DNA from: Veillonella sp.
GTDB lineage: Bacteria > Bacillota > Negativicutes > Veillonellales > Veillonellaceae
Length of the DNA stretch: 13,546 bases
Direction of reading: 5' to 3'
NCBI RefSeq assembly: GCF_015058545.1
Contig: NZ_SVCB01000044.1
Span: 1 to 13,546, forward strand
The first letter of the stretch is position 1. Each line of letters opens with the position of its first letter. Below the pieces are notes generated by a model that worked only from the letters and a program-made list of their open reading frames with translations, searched no databases and was not told where the DNA came from. Of this stretch, positions 7,097 through 13,546 are shown piece after piece. The position numbers and the translations under genes were made by a program.

Positions 7097-7207
7097 AAAA
7101 ACATGATCATAACTCAACCGTTGGGACCATATATTACAACAAAGTATCCCTATATATATTTTAACTATTAATAGCAGTAATACGCAACCGAAAAAAGGAG
7201 AAGAACT

Positions 7208-8869
7208 ATGACATCTATGAAAACAGCCTTAGGCTTAAACAACAGCCAACGCCTCGAAAAAATGATTGAAATCAAAGACAGCTATTTAAGCGGTCAGTTA
7301 AGCTTAAAAGAAGCCCGCGCCCTCTTAAAAGATCATATCGGCACCTGCACACCGGATGAATTCGCCTACGGCGAACAACAATTAAAAGGTTCTTATACGG
7401 ACGAAGAAATCACTCACCGCATGGATGAACTTCTCGAATTATTCGACGGCATCCTTATTCGTGCCGAAAATACCTATCCTGAAAACCATCCGCTCTGGGT
7501 GTATATGCAAGAAATTCAAGCAGGCCTCGCCGTTATGGATGAAGTAGATGCCTTATTAAAGGCACCTCATTTTATTAAAAATCCATGGCTCGGTATTTAT
7601 GATAAATTATCTGAGTGGTCCCGCCATTTATCCCGCAAACAGAATCAATTATATCCGGCCCTCGAAAAATACGGTTTCGACCGCCCTACTAAAATCATGT
7701 GGACTTTCGACGACAAAGTACGTGATTTAATCAGCGAAAGCCGCCGCCTCTTACAAGCGGATGAAACAGAAAAATTCTTAGAGCTCCAACCTAAAATGAC
7801 CGACGCGTTCCGCGATTTGGCCGACAAAGAACAGGAAGTACTCTTGCCGACAGCGTATAAACTGGTAAAAGATGACGAATTCAGCCACATGAGTCGCGGC
7901 GACCACGAAATCGGTTTTGCCCTCATTACACCACCTCCGTTCTACGGCAATGCAACCGGCAGTTCGAGCAACTCTAACGGTACCGCTACGGATTTAACGT
8001 CCCCGGCCGGCGAGCAGAATTTCATGTCGGAGCTCGCCGCTTTACTCGGCAAATACAATGTAGCCGCTACCCCATCCCCTGAAACGGAACTGGATGTGGC
8101 CACCGGTAAATTATCCCTCGAACGCATTAACCTCCTCTTCAAACACATGCCCGTTGACCTTTCCTATGTGGATGAAAACGAACTGGTTAAATTCTACAGC
8201 GATACGAAACACCGTATCTTCCCGCGCAGCGCTAATGTTATCGGCCGCGAAGTGCGCAACTGCCATCCCGCAAAAAGCGTTCATTTAGTTGAAGAAATTA
8301 TTGAAAAATTCCGCTCCGGCGAACAGGACAAAGCGGAATTCTGGATCAATAAACCGGAAGCTTTCATCTACATCCTCTACACAGCCGTACGCGACGAACA
8401 AGGCAACTTCAAAGGCGTCCTCGAAATGATGCAAGATTGCACCCGTATTCGCAGCCTTGAAGGTTCCCGCACGCTCTTGACTTGGGATGACGAAGTTCAC
8501 GGGAATAAAGCGGAAGCCGAGACTGCTGCTACAGACAACGCCACTACAACGGCTACAGACAGCAACACTGCCGATACAAGTTCTGCTGCCGATGTTCAAA
8601 ACAGTGAAACTTCAGCGGCTAACGGTTCTGAAATTACGGTAAAAGGCATTACCATCACCGGTAATACTCGTCTTTTCGACCTCTTCGACCAGGTTCCGGG
8701 CCTTCGTCAGCACATGCCGACGATTAACAGCAATTTTGCCATGCTTAACACCGCCTTTGGCAAAATTATGGCGAAAAAAGCAACCATCGCCAAAGCGGCC
8801 GACCGTTCCGGTATGAGCCAAAGCGACTTAATGAATGCTATCGCTCAATTTATTGAAAAACAGGCTTAA
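7208..8869 (+). CDS. DUF438 / hemerythrin-like / PAS / DUF1858 sensor-like protein
   Basis: This 553-residue soluble protein has four recognisable parts: a DUF438 helical region (about 10-85), a hemerythrin-like four-helix region (about 90-240), a PAS domain (about 300-420, with INLLFKHMPVDLSYVDEN and NCHPAKSVHLVEEIIEKF), and a DUF1858-like domain (about 475-551). The last is reached through a Thr/Ala/Ser/Asp linker (about 432-476), and another Ser/Asn-rich insert sits at about 247-270. No membrane helix, kinase or cyclase output domain is present. Expected hemerythrin ligand positions look altered: HPLW at 94-97 in place of HPVH, RKQ at 143-145 in place of RKE, and FDD at 167-169 in place of VHD. 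Its role is unknown; redox, NO or iron sensing is a family-based guess. The ATG start has GGAG seven bases upstream. Confidence 0.82.
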   Translation: MTSMKTALGLNNSQRLEKMIEIKDSYLSGQLSLKEARALLKDHIGTCTPDEFAYGEQQLKGSYTDEEITHRMDELLELFDGILIRAENTYPENHPLWVYMQEIQAGLAVMDEVDALLKAPHFIKNPWLGIYDKLSEWSRHLSRKQNQLYPALEKYGFDRPTKIMWTFDDKVRDLISESRRLLQADETEKFLELQPKMTDAFRDLADKEQEVLLPTAYKLVKDDEFSHMSRGDHEIGFALITPPPFYGNATGSSSNSNGTATDLTSPAGEQNFMSELAALLGKYNVAATPSPETELDVATGKLSLERINLLFKHMPVDLSYVDENELVKFYSDTKHRIFPRSANVIGREVRNCHPAKSVHLVEEIIEKFRSGEQDKAEFWINKPEAFIYILYTAVRDEQGNFKGVLEMMQDCTRIRSLEGSRTLLTWDDEVHGNKAEAETAATDNATTTATDSNTADTSSAADVQNSETSAANGSEITVKGITITGNTRLFDLFDQVPGLRQHMPTINSNFAMLNTAFGKIMAKKATIAKAADRSGMSQSDLMNAIAQFIEKQA

Positions 8870-8896
8870 AATAGTATTAACTTAAAAATCTATTAA

Positions 8897-8942
8897 AAAA
8901 TAAGGAGATTGCAACCGTTATGGATTGTAATCTCCTTATTTT
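8897..8942. terminator. Bidirectional intrinsic terminator between the DUF438 gene and padR
   Basis: An 18-bp stem (8897-8914 with 8925-8942), broken only by one G-U wobble, encloses a 10-base loop. T-rich tracts flank it in both reading directions: TTATTTTACTTTT on the plus strand and TTATTTTTTAATA on the minus strand. It sits 28 bases after the plus-strand stop and 18 bases after the padR stop, so it should terminate both convergent genes. Confidence 0.88.
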
Positions 8943-8959
8943 ACTTTTGGGTTATAGGC

Positions 8960-9511
8960 CTATTTTTTAACGGGTAAGCTCTTATACGCCCCACGCAACC
9001 AGGTCAAATGATCCTTTTCACGGCAAATAGCCCGCTCCAAAATTAAAGCATGGCCAAAGTGATAGTGTTGCGCTTCTTCCTCACCGAATAAAGCTTGCCA
9101 ACGAGATTCTAAATAGGCTAATTTTTCTTCATGCCTAAGTATTTCCTCATCAAATAAATCCGCCAATAAGGGATTATCCGCCGAATCCATAAAATACACT
9201 TTCATGGCAAATTCGTCCCGTGTAGGTGGCAACGAATTCAACGATTCCCGCAGCCATTCACTGAATATAGCTTTGCCGGATTCAGTAACAGTGTACTTCT
9301 TCTTAGTCAACTTACTGCCAACAAGCTCTTCATGACCGGCAATAAATCCTTCCTGCTCCATGCGATTAAGTTCAGGGTATATTTGACTGTGATTAGAATA
9401 CCAAAAATCACCGATTTCGCCTTCAAAGGCCTTTTTTATATCATAGCCTGCCATGGCTTCTTTAGATAATAAACCTAAAATTACATAGCGCAATGTGTTC
9501 TTTTGAGCCAT
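8960..9511 (-). CDS. padR: PadR-family transcription regulator, likely repressor of padC
   Basis: This 183-residue protein has an N-terminal winged helix (about 5-85). The recognition region is SNHSQIYPELNRMEQEGFI, and the wing is KKKYTVTESGKAIFSEWL. A C-terminal helical dimerisation domain (about 95-178) carries conserved motifs such as HEEKLAYLESRW and WLRGAYKSLP. In Bacillus and lactobacilli, PadR represses padC until phenolic acids such as p-coumarate are present. Here it is divergent from padC, with an ATGT-N8-ACAT dyad in the shared 190-bp gap, so the same circuit is likely. The ATG at 9511 has AGAGGTGA about nine bases upstream. Its own promoter is unclear; TTTACA at 9612-9607 on the minus strand may be a -35. 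Confidence 0.9.
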   Translation of the reverse strand: MAQKNTLRYVILGLLSKEAMAGYDIKKAFEGEIGDFWYSNHSQIYPELNRMEQEGFIAGHEELVGSKLTKKKYTVTESGKAIFSEWLRESLNSLPPTRDEFAMKVYFMDSADNPLLADLFDEEILRHEEKLAYLESRWQALFGEEEAQHYHFGHALILERAICREKDHLTWLRGAYKSLPVKK

Positions 9512-9571
9512 AACTACTCACCTCTTTCAATCTTTCTTTTAGGACCATTACCTAAGGGTCACAACAAATTC

Positions 9572-9600
9572 TTGACTTTTTATAGTATTAAGTATAACAT
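9572..9600 (+). promoter_or_regulatory. padC promoter
   Basis: TTGACT (9572-9577) is followed after 17 bases by TAACAT (9595-9600), a 5/6 and a 4/6 match to the sigma-A consensus. Transcription would start near 9607, about 95 bases before the padC ATG. TAGTAT and ATACTA form an inverted repeat with ten bases between them (9583-9604) across the -10 box, a second possible operator. Confidence 0.55.
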
Positions 9601-9614
9601 ACTAAGTGTAAATA

Positions 9615-9636
9615 AACATGTATTTATTTACATGTT
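9615..9636. promoter_or_regulatory. Candidate PadR operator
   Basis: Arms AACATGTA (9615-9622) and TACATGTT (9629-9636) form a perfect 8-bp inverted repeat with six bases between. Within it is ATGT-N8-ACAT (9618-9633), the spacing I recall for PadR sites in lactic acid bacteria. It lies about 10-30 bases downstream of the predicted padC start and just upstream of a possible padR -35. One bound dimer could therefore repress padC and perhaps affect padR. Confidence 0.65.
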
Positions 9637-9701
9637 ATTATTTTAATGTTTAAATACCCCACTACTCACTAAATAATAATTAAAAATTGGAGGATTTTAC
9701 T

Positions 9702-10232
9702 ATGGAATTCAAAGAATTAGACGACTTTTTAGGCACTCATTTTATTTACACCTATGATAACGGCTGGGAATACGAATGGTATGCCAAAAACGACCACACT
9801 GTAGATTATCGTATTCATGGCGGCATGGTAGCCGGTCGCTGGGTAACCGACCAAGCAGCTAATATCGTTAAATTAACGGACGGTGTTTTTAAAATCACCT
9901 GGACCGAACCTACCGGCACCGACGTGGCTCTCGATTTTATGCCGAATGAAAAGAAAATGCACGGCACCATCTTCTTCCCTAAATGGGTAGAAGATCATCC
10001 GGAAATCACCGTTTGCTATCAGAATGAACACTTAGATTTAATGCACGAGTCCCGTGAAAAATACGAAACCTATCCTAAATTGTTAGTCCCTGAGTTTGCC
10101 ACCATCACCTACATAGGCAAAGCCGGTCAAAATAACGAAGACGTTATTGCCGAAGCCCCTTTTGAAGGTATGACCGACGATATTCGCGAAGGTCGTTATT
10201 TTGACAAAGACTATAAACGTATAAAAAAATAA
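9702..10232 (+). CDS. padC: Phenolic acid decarboxylase (PadC)
   Basis: PadC is a cofactor-free cytosolic beta-barrel enzyme that decarboxylates p-coumaric, caffeic and ferulic acids to 4-vinylphenols, a detoxification step. The 176-residue protein is very close to the Bacillus and Lactobacillus enzymes as remembered. It shows HFIYTYDNGWEYEWY (catalytic Tyr16 and Tyr18), MVAGRW (Arg46), WTEPTGTD (Glu69), FMPNEKKMHG, FFPKWV, HPEITVCYQN and MHESREKYETYPK. The ATG at 9702 is used because GGAGG lies eight bases upstream. An in-frame TTG at 9687 precedes the ribosome site. It is divergent from padR and followed after 113 bases by an exported esterase without a clear terminator. Confidence 0.97.
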   Translation: MEFKELDDFLGTHFIYTYDNGWEYEWYAKNDHTVDYRIHGGMVAGRWVTDQAANIVKLTDGVFKITWTEPTGTDVALDFMPNEKKMHGTIFFPKWVEDHPEITVCYQNEHLDLMHESREKYETYPKLLVPEFATITYIGKAGQNNEDVIAEAPFEGMTDDIREGRYFDKDYKRIKK

Positions 10233-10345
10233 AAGGCAAGTTTATTTAAAATACAGCCTGCACAAATTTATTTAATATAAATCTATCCAAGATTTTATCT
10301 GTCATTTACATTAAATACTATTTAACTCTCTAAAAAGGTGATACT

Positions 10346-11578
10346 ATGAAATTACATGCAAAGGCCTTCCTCGCTGTTTCATTACTGACAACGAGCATTC
10401 TATTGACCCCTTTAGGGCAGAATAAGGCCGCTAACAACATTGGAATAAACACGGTACCTTCTATGACAACAAATAATGAAATAAACAATGAATTTATTGC
10501 CCCTACCTACCAAGATGTATTGGTAGCCAACGTGCCTATTTTTGATAATAAAACAAAAGACTTGCGCCTCAACATTTACAAACCGCAAAACGTGACCGAG
10601 CCGACTCCGGTATTGGTATATATTCACGGCGGCGGTTGGTCTATGGGAACCTATGCCGACCCCGGCACGGCCCCTAATAATGACGCAATTGCCAATACAG
10701 CTGCCCAACCGAATTTCATGCGGGTATTAGGTCCACGGCCGGCGGACAACGAGAATGCCAATGCACAAAACGACCTCATGAGCTCCGACAACCGCTCATC
10801 CTTAGAAGTGTTTAAAGAAGTAGTGCGTCACGGTATTACCCTCGTATCCATCGATTATCGCCTAAATAGCGAAGCGTACTATCCCGCTCAAATTTATGAT
10901 GTAAAAGGGGCCATTCGCTTCATCCGAGCTCATGCCGATGAATATGGCATTGACCCTAATCGCATTGCCGTCAGCGGCACGTCTGCCGGTGCTCACTTGG
11001 CCGCCTTATTGGGCACCACCAATAACAATCCTTCCTACGAAGGAACTGTCGGCGGTAACACAGCGTACTCCAGTGCCGTATCAGCCGTTATCGACTACTA
11101 CGGACCAACTGATTTATTGACTATGGCACCGGAAATGAGCACGGCCTTACAATCGCCGGAAGATGCTGCGGAAATTCACGACTCACCGCGCGCCATGGAA
11201 TCCGTATTACTCGGTTTTAATAAAGATGATCAAGGAGTCGCCCTCTTGCGTCAGCTCTATCAAGCCAACGACCGCCAATCTCCGTATTGGCCATACGTTG
11301 AATTGGCTATTCAAGGCAGCCCGGTTCACCAGGTAACACCGCAAACACCGCCTATGTTCATTGCTCACGGCGGCCGGGATACACTCGTACCGATTGCCCA
11401 AAGTCATCGCTTGCGTGACGCCCTAACTGCCAACGGCGTGGAAAATCTCTTCATTTCCAACTCCGAAGCACCTCATGGTAACCAAGGTCAACTAGTCAAC
11501 AAAACCATGATACAATGGATTGTCGATAAATTAAACGCTCAACCAACGACTCAGTCAAACAGTACAAGTAAAAAATAA
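10346..11578 (+). CDS. Exported alpha/beta-hydrolase (HSL/BD-FAE-type carboxylesterase)
   Basis: This 410-residue protein has a signal peptide (basic MKLHAKAF, hydrophobic core about 8-22, cleavage perhaps near residue 28). It has no lipobox Cys, so it is likely periplasmic or secreted. The hydrolase domain has the oxyanion motif HGGGW at 94-98, the nucleophile elbow GTSAG with Ser213, Asp345 in GGRDTLVP and His377 in EAPHG. An insert of about 55 residues (102-155) between the oxyanion motif and the next strand may form a lid or substrate cap. The C-terminus is Ser/Thr/Gln rich. Position downstream of padC suggests hydrolysis of hydroxycinnamate esters, but a general esterase or xylan/acetyl esterase is possible. 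The ribosome site AAAGGTG precedes the ATG. Confidence 0.85.
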   Translation: MKLHAKAFLAVSLLTTSILLTPLGQNKAANNIGINTVPSMTTNNEINNEFIAPTYQDVLVANVPIFDNKTKDLRLNIYKPQNVTEPTPVLVYIHGGGWSMGTYADPGTAPNNDAIANTAAQPNFMRVLGPRPADNENANAQNDLMSSDNRSSLEVFKEVVRHGITLVSIDYRLNSEAYYPAQIYDVKGAIRFIRAHADEYGIDPNRIAVSGTSAGAHLAALLGTTNNNPSYEGTVGGNTAYSSAVSAVIDYYGPTDLLTMAPEMSTALQSPEDAAEIHDSPRAMESVLLGFNKDDQGVALLRQLYQANDRQSPYWPYVELAIQGSPVHQVTPQTPPMFIAHGGRDTLVPIAQSHRLRDALTANGVENLFISNSEAPHGNQGQLVNKTMIQWIVDKLNAQPTTQSNSTSKK

Positions 11579-11590
11579 TGTGTTAAATGC

Positions 11591-11650
11591 AACTACTCCT
11601 TCTATAGGCTGTGCTATACTAAATGATAGACAGTCATAAAAGGAGTTGTT
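11591..11650 (+). promoter_or_regulatory. Long-range pairing that could mask the glycosylase ribosome site in read-through RNA
   Basis: Bases 11591-11601 can pair with 11640-11650, which contain the AAGGAG ribosome site, at 10 of 11 positions (seven of them contiguous) across a 38-base loop. The left arm lies upstream of the extended -10 box, so only transcripts coming through from the esterase would contain it. Transcripts from the local promoter would have a free ribosome site. The pairing is seen; regulation is inference. Confidence 0.35.
11612..11620 (+). promoter_or_regulatory. Extended -10 promoter of the glycosylase gene
   Basis: TGC directly precedes TATACT, giving an extended -10 element. 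The region 17 bases upstream (ACTACT) is a poor -35, as is common for this class. Initiation near 11627 leaves a leader of about 30 bases before the ATG at 11656. Confidence 0.5.
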
Positions 11651-11655
11651 TTATT

Positions 11656-12312
11656 ATGCCAACTAAAAAAACTAATCAAACCTTAAATAAAAATACAGCT
11701 ACTGACACTCTAGCAACCGGCACAGCTCCGGTTGTAGAAAGTATGCCTTTCCCGCCCCTATTGCCGGCTAATGCCACGGTCATGATGATGGGCACATTCC
11801 CACCGGCCGCCGACAAGCGAGCCATGCAATTCCACTATCCTAACTTTCAAAACGATATGTGGCGCGTATACGGCATGATTTTCTTTAATGACCCGGGCCA
11901 TTTCCGCAAAGGCGAAGAAAAAGCCTTTGATGCGGATAAAATTAAAGCATTTTTATCCGAAAGAGGTATCGCCTCCTGCCCTACCGTATGGCAAGCCATT
12001 CGCGAGCACGGCAACGCATCGGATGCCTTTTTAAAAGTAGTAAAACCCGTACCCATTGAAGAAGTCTTAGCCAAACTACCAGATTGTAAACATATCGGAA
12101 CAACCGGCGGCAAAGCGACAGAAGTTTTACTCAGTTTATTGCCCGAAAAAACAAAGCTACCTAAAACCGGCGAAACTATTACTGTCACCTTCGGCACACG
12201 CACCGTAACCTTAACACGCTTACCGTCTACTTCACGAGCTTATCCGTTGAGCCTGGCAAAAAAAGCGGCCGCTTACGAAGGATTCTTCAGAGAAATTGGC
12301 TTATTAAAATAA
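11656..12312 (+). CDS. Uracil-DNA glycosylase superfamily protein (MUG/HDG-like)
   Basis: This 218-residue protein resembles the uracil/hypoxanthine-DNA glycosylase group, which removes deaminated bases at the start of base-excision repair. Visible motifs are MMGTFPP at 44-50 (the equivalent of motif I), MQFHYPNFQNDMWRVYGMIFF at about 57-77, NASDAFL, TTGGKATE at 149-156 and LPSTSRAYPLSLAKK at 189-203 (motif II-like). An N-terminal tail of about 35 residues, rich in Thr, Asn, Ala and Lys, precedes the domain and looks disordered. The ATG at 11656 is selected because AAGGAG lies about ten bases upstream. An earlier ATG at 11623 has no ribosome site and overlaps the promoter. Base specificity cannot be read from the sequence. 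Confidence 0.82.
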   Translation: MPTKKTNQTLNKNTATDTLATGTAPVVESMPFPPLLPANATVMMMGTFPPAADKRAMQFHYPNFQNDMWRVYGMIFFNDPGHFRKGEEKAFDADKIKAFLSERGIASCPTVWQAIREHGNASDAFLKVVKPVPIEEVLAKLPDCKHIGTTGGKATEVLLSLLPEKTKLPKTGETITVTFGTRTVTLTRLPSTSRAYPLSLAKKAAAYEGFFREIGLLK

Positions 12313-12422
12313 AATTTTAAAGAGGCAATACGTGCAGTAATTATCTGTGTTCATCGTCTCTAAAACCAACACATTTTGTCCTATAAACCTAAGTATCAAT
12401 AAATAATCACATAACCTATCGA

Positions 12423-12452
12423 AAAACCGAGCAGATTTATCCGCTCGGTTTT
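12423..12452. terminator. Bidirectional intrinsic terminator between the glycosylase and acyl-CoA dehydrogenase genes
   Basis: AAAACCGAGC (12423-12432) and GCTCGGTTTT (12443-12452) form a perfect 10-bp stem around a 10-base loop. The minus-strand reading ends in five T, and the plus-strand reading in TTTTGTGTT. It lies 110 bases after the plus-strand stop and 54 bases after the minus-strand stop, so it probably serves both convergent genes. The rest of the 12313-12506 gap shows no further feature. Confidence 0.85.
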
Positions 12453-12506
12453 GTGTTATACGAAACATATTTTCTTTTCTTCTCTTCATTGCAACCAATC
12501 AAACGC

Positions 12507-13546
12507 TTATCGCAACAACGAGCCACCCACAACCATCAACTGTGCTTCATTGGTGCCTTCATAAATCTGCGTAACCTTAGCATTACGCATTAAACGGGCA
12601 ACCGGATAATCTTCAGAGAAACCGTAACCGCCGAAAAGCTGTACAGCAGCAGTAGTTACTTCCATAGCAATATCACTGCAGAACTTTTTAGCCATAGAAG
12701 CCGAAATTGTATACGGTCTGCCTTCCGCTTTATCTTCAGCCGCATTATGAAGCATCAAATTAGCAGCTTCCACTTTAATCGCCATATCAGCCAATTTGAA
12801 TTGTGTATTCTGGAATTTGCTGAGCGGTTTGCCAAACTGAACACGTTCCTTCGTATACACAATGGCATGATGTAAGGCAGCTTCCGCAAGGCCCGTTGCT
12901 TGCGCAGCTACGCCGATACGACTGCTGTCGAGAGCATACATAGCAATGCGATAACCTTCACCTTCCTTGCCCAATAAATTAGCAGTCGGCACTTTTACAT
13001 CTTTAAAAGTAAGCCCGGAGCAAGTGGATGTGTGAAGTCCCATCATAGGATCTCGTTTTTCTACAGTAAAACCTGCCATATCCGGCGTTACGATAAACGC
13101 GGAAATCCCTTTCGCCCCAGCTTCCGCCTCAGTTTTGGCAAACACGATGTACATACCGGCTTCACCGGAGTTGGTAATATATGTTTTTTCACCATTCAAT
13201 ACATAAACATCGCCGTCTTTGACTGCCATGGTCTGTACGCCCGATGCATCGGTGCCCGCTTCTTTTTCAGTCAGCGCAAAAGCTCCCAAAATTTCACCGG
13301 CTACTAAAGGCTTTAAAAACTTTTCTTTTTGTTCATCGGTGCCGTAGCGAGCCAACGGTTCACAGCATAACCCCATGCAAACGGACAAGGTAATAGCGAG
13401 GCCATCATCAAATTTAGCAAGCTCCTTAAGAGCCACTATGTAGCTGACATAATCTTCACCTAAGCCGCCGTATTCTTTAGGCCACGCAATTTGTGGCAAA
13501 CCTAAAGCCATTACCTTATCGACCAATTGACGATCGAAAATTTGCG
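12507..13546 (-). CDS. Short-chain (butyryl-type) acyl-CoA dehydrogenase, N-terminus off window
   Basis: This FAD enzyme oxidises acyl-CoA to trans-2-enoyl-CoA, or runs in reverse with electron-transfer flavoprotein in anaerobes. About 346 of an expected 380 residues are visible. The reading frame is open to the right edge, coding QIFDRQLVDKVMALG, so the true start lies outside. Motifs are FALTEKEAGTDAS (FAD/substrate binding), YITNSG, DSSRIGVAAQATG, ERVQFGKPLSKFQ, QLFGGYGFSEDYPVARLMRNAK, and the catalytic Glu in IYEGTNEAQ (codon at about 12558-12560). It is close to Megasphaera butyryl-CoA dehydrogenase as remembered. No Etf genes are in view. Exact chain-length preference is inference. Confidence 0.92.
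   Translation of the reverse strand, partial: QIFDRQLVDKVMALGLPQIAWPKEYGGLGEDYVSYIVALKELAKFDDGLAITLSVCMGLCCEPLARYGTDEQKEKFLKPLVAGEILGAFALTEKEAGTDASGVQTMAVKDGDVYVLNGEKTYITNSGEAGMYIVFAKTEAEAGAKGISAFIVTPDMAGFTVEKRDPMMGLHTSTCSGLTFKDVKVPTANLLGKEGEGYRIAMYALDSSRIGVAAQATGLAEAALHHAIVYTKERVQFGKPLSKFQNTQFKLADMAIKVEAANLMLHNAAEDKAEGRPYTISASMAKKFCSDIAMEVTTAAVQLFGGYGFSEDYPVARLMRNAKVTQIYEGTNEAQLMVVGGSLLR

Noticed and set aside
7103..7110. ATGATCAT palindrome in the DUF438 gene leader
   Set aside because: An eight-base AT-rich palindrome is expected by chance at this length scale, and no partner element was seen.
7134..7162. Alternative promoter TTACAA-17-TATTTT before the DUF438-PAS gene
   Set aside because: Both boxes are weak in an AT-rich stretch. 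The CTGAAA-17-TATAAT pair at 7068-7096 is better.
8954..8963. ATAGGCCTAT palindrome at the padR stop codon
   Set aside because: It is ten bases, has no loop and overlaps coding sequence. It is probably chance next to the real terminator at 8897-8942.
9539..9560. TTAGG/CCTAA and GACC/GGGTC short repeats in the padR leader as a riboswitch or attenuator
   Set aside because: The arms are four to five bases and mutually overlapping, with no T-run and no match to a known leader element.
10201..10225. TTGACA followed by TATAAA near the end of padC as a promoter for the esterase
   Set aside because: The spacer is only 13 bases (the earlier TATAAA gives 5), too short for a sigma-A promoter. TTGACA here simply encodes part of the PadC C-terminus.
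10266..10282. ATTTAT-TTAAT-ATAAAT inverted repeat between padC and the esterase as a terminator
   Set aside because: The stem is only six A-T pairs with no G-C and no following T-run, so it would be too weak to terminate transcription.
12304..12498. Open frame of 64 codons on the minus strand in the gap before the acyl-CoA dehydrogenase terminator
   Set aside because: It spans the bidirectional terminator hairpin, has no recognisable domain and has no convincing ribosome site. It is most likely non-coding.

Overview
The window looks like a chromosomal segment of a low-to-mid GC Firmicute. Best guess is the Negativicutes (a Veillonella-like relative). The FapR-headed fatty-acid operon uses the flavin enoyl reductase FabK, and the acyl-CoA dehydrogenase strongly resembles what I remember of the Megasphaera butyryl-CoA dehydrogenase. 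No rRNA, tRNA, CRISPR, transposase or phage gene is visible, and no gene-free stretch exceeds about 270 bases.

Region 1 (1-7008, minus strand) is one tightly packed type II fatty-acid and phospholipid synthesis operon. In transcription order it reads fapR, plsX, fabH, fabK, fabD, fabG, acpP, a second FabK/nitronate-monooxygenase-like gene with a four-cysteine tail, and fabF, which is cut by the window edge. FapR is the malonyl-CoA-sensing repressor. FabD loads malonate onto ACP, FabH starts chains, FabF extends them, FabG reduces the keto group and FabK reduces the enoyl group. PlsX then moves the acyl chain to phosphate for phospholipid synthesis. No dehydratase (fabZ) or acetyl-CoA carboxylase gene is in view. 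A sigma-A-type promoter (TTGCAT, 17 bp, TATAAT) precedes fapR, with a perfect short palindrome at the predicted transcription start as candidate operator. A strong 9-bp hairpin with a GNRA tetraloop lies just after acpP.

Region 2 (about 7020-8942, plus strand) is a divergent single gene. It encodes a DUF438 / hemerythrin-like / PAS / DUF1858 protein whose hemerythrin part seems to lack several expected metal ligands. Its promoter carries a 15-bp inverted repeat resembling a Fur-family box. It ends at a long bidirectional terminator shared with padR.

Region 3 (8960-11578) is a phenolic-acid module: padR (minus), a divergent padC phenolic acid decarboxylase, and an exported HGGGW/GTSAG esterase 113 bp downstream of padC with no clear terminator between. 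An ATGT-N8-ACAT dyad, the spacing I recall for PadR sites, sits just downstream of the padC promoter. A reasonable reading is that the esterase frees hydroxycinnamates from esters and PadC decarboxylates them under PadR control. The esterase substrate is inference.

Region 4 (11579-13546) holds a uracil-DNA-glycosylase-superfamily gene with its own extended -10 promoter, a bidirectional terminator, and a convergent short-chain acyl-CoA dehydrogenase that runs off the right edge.
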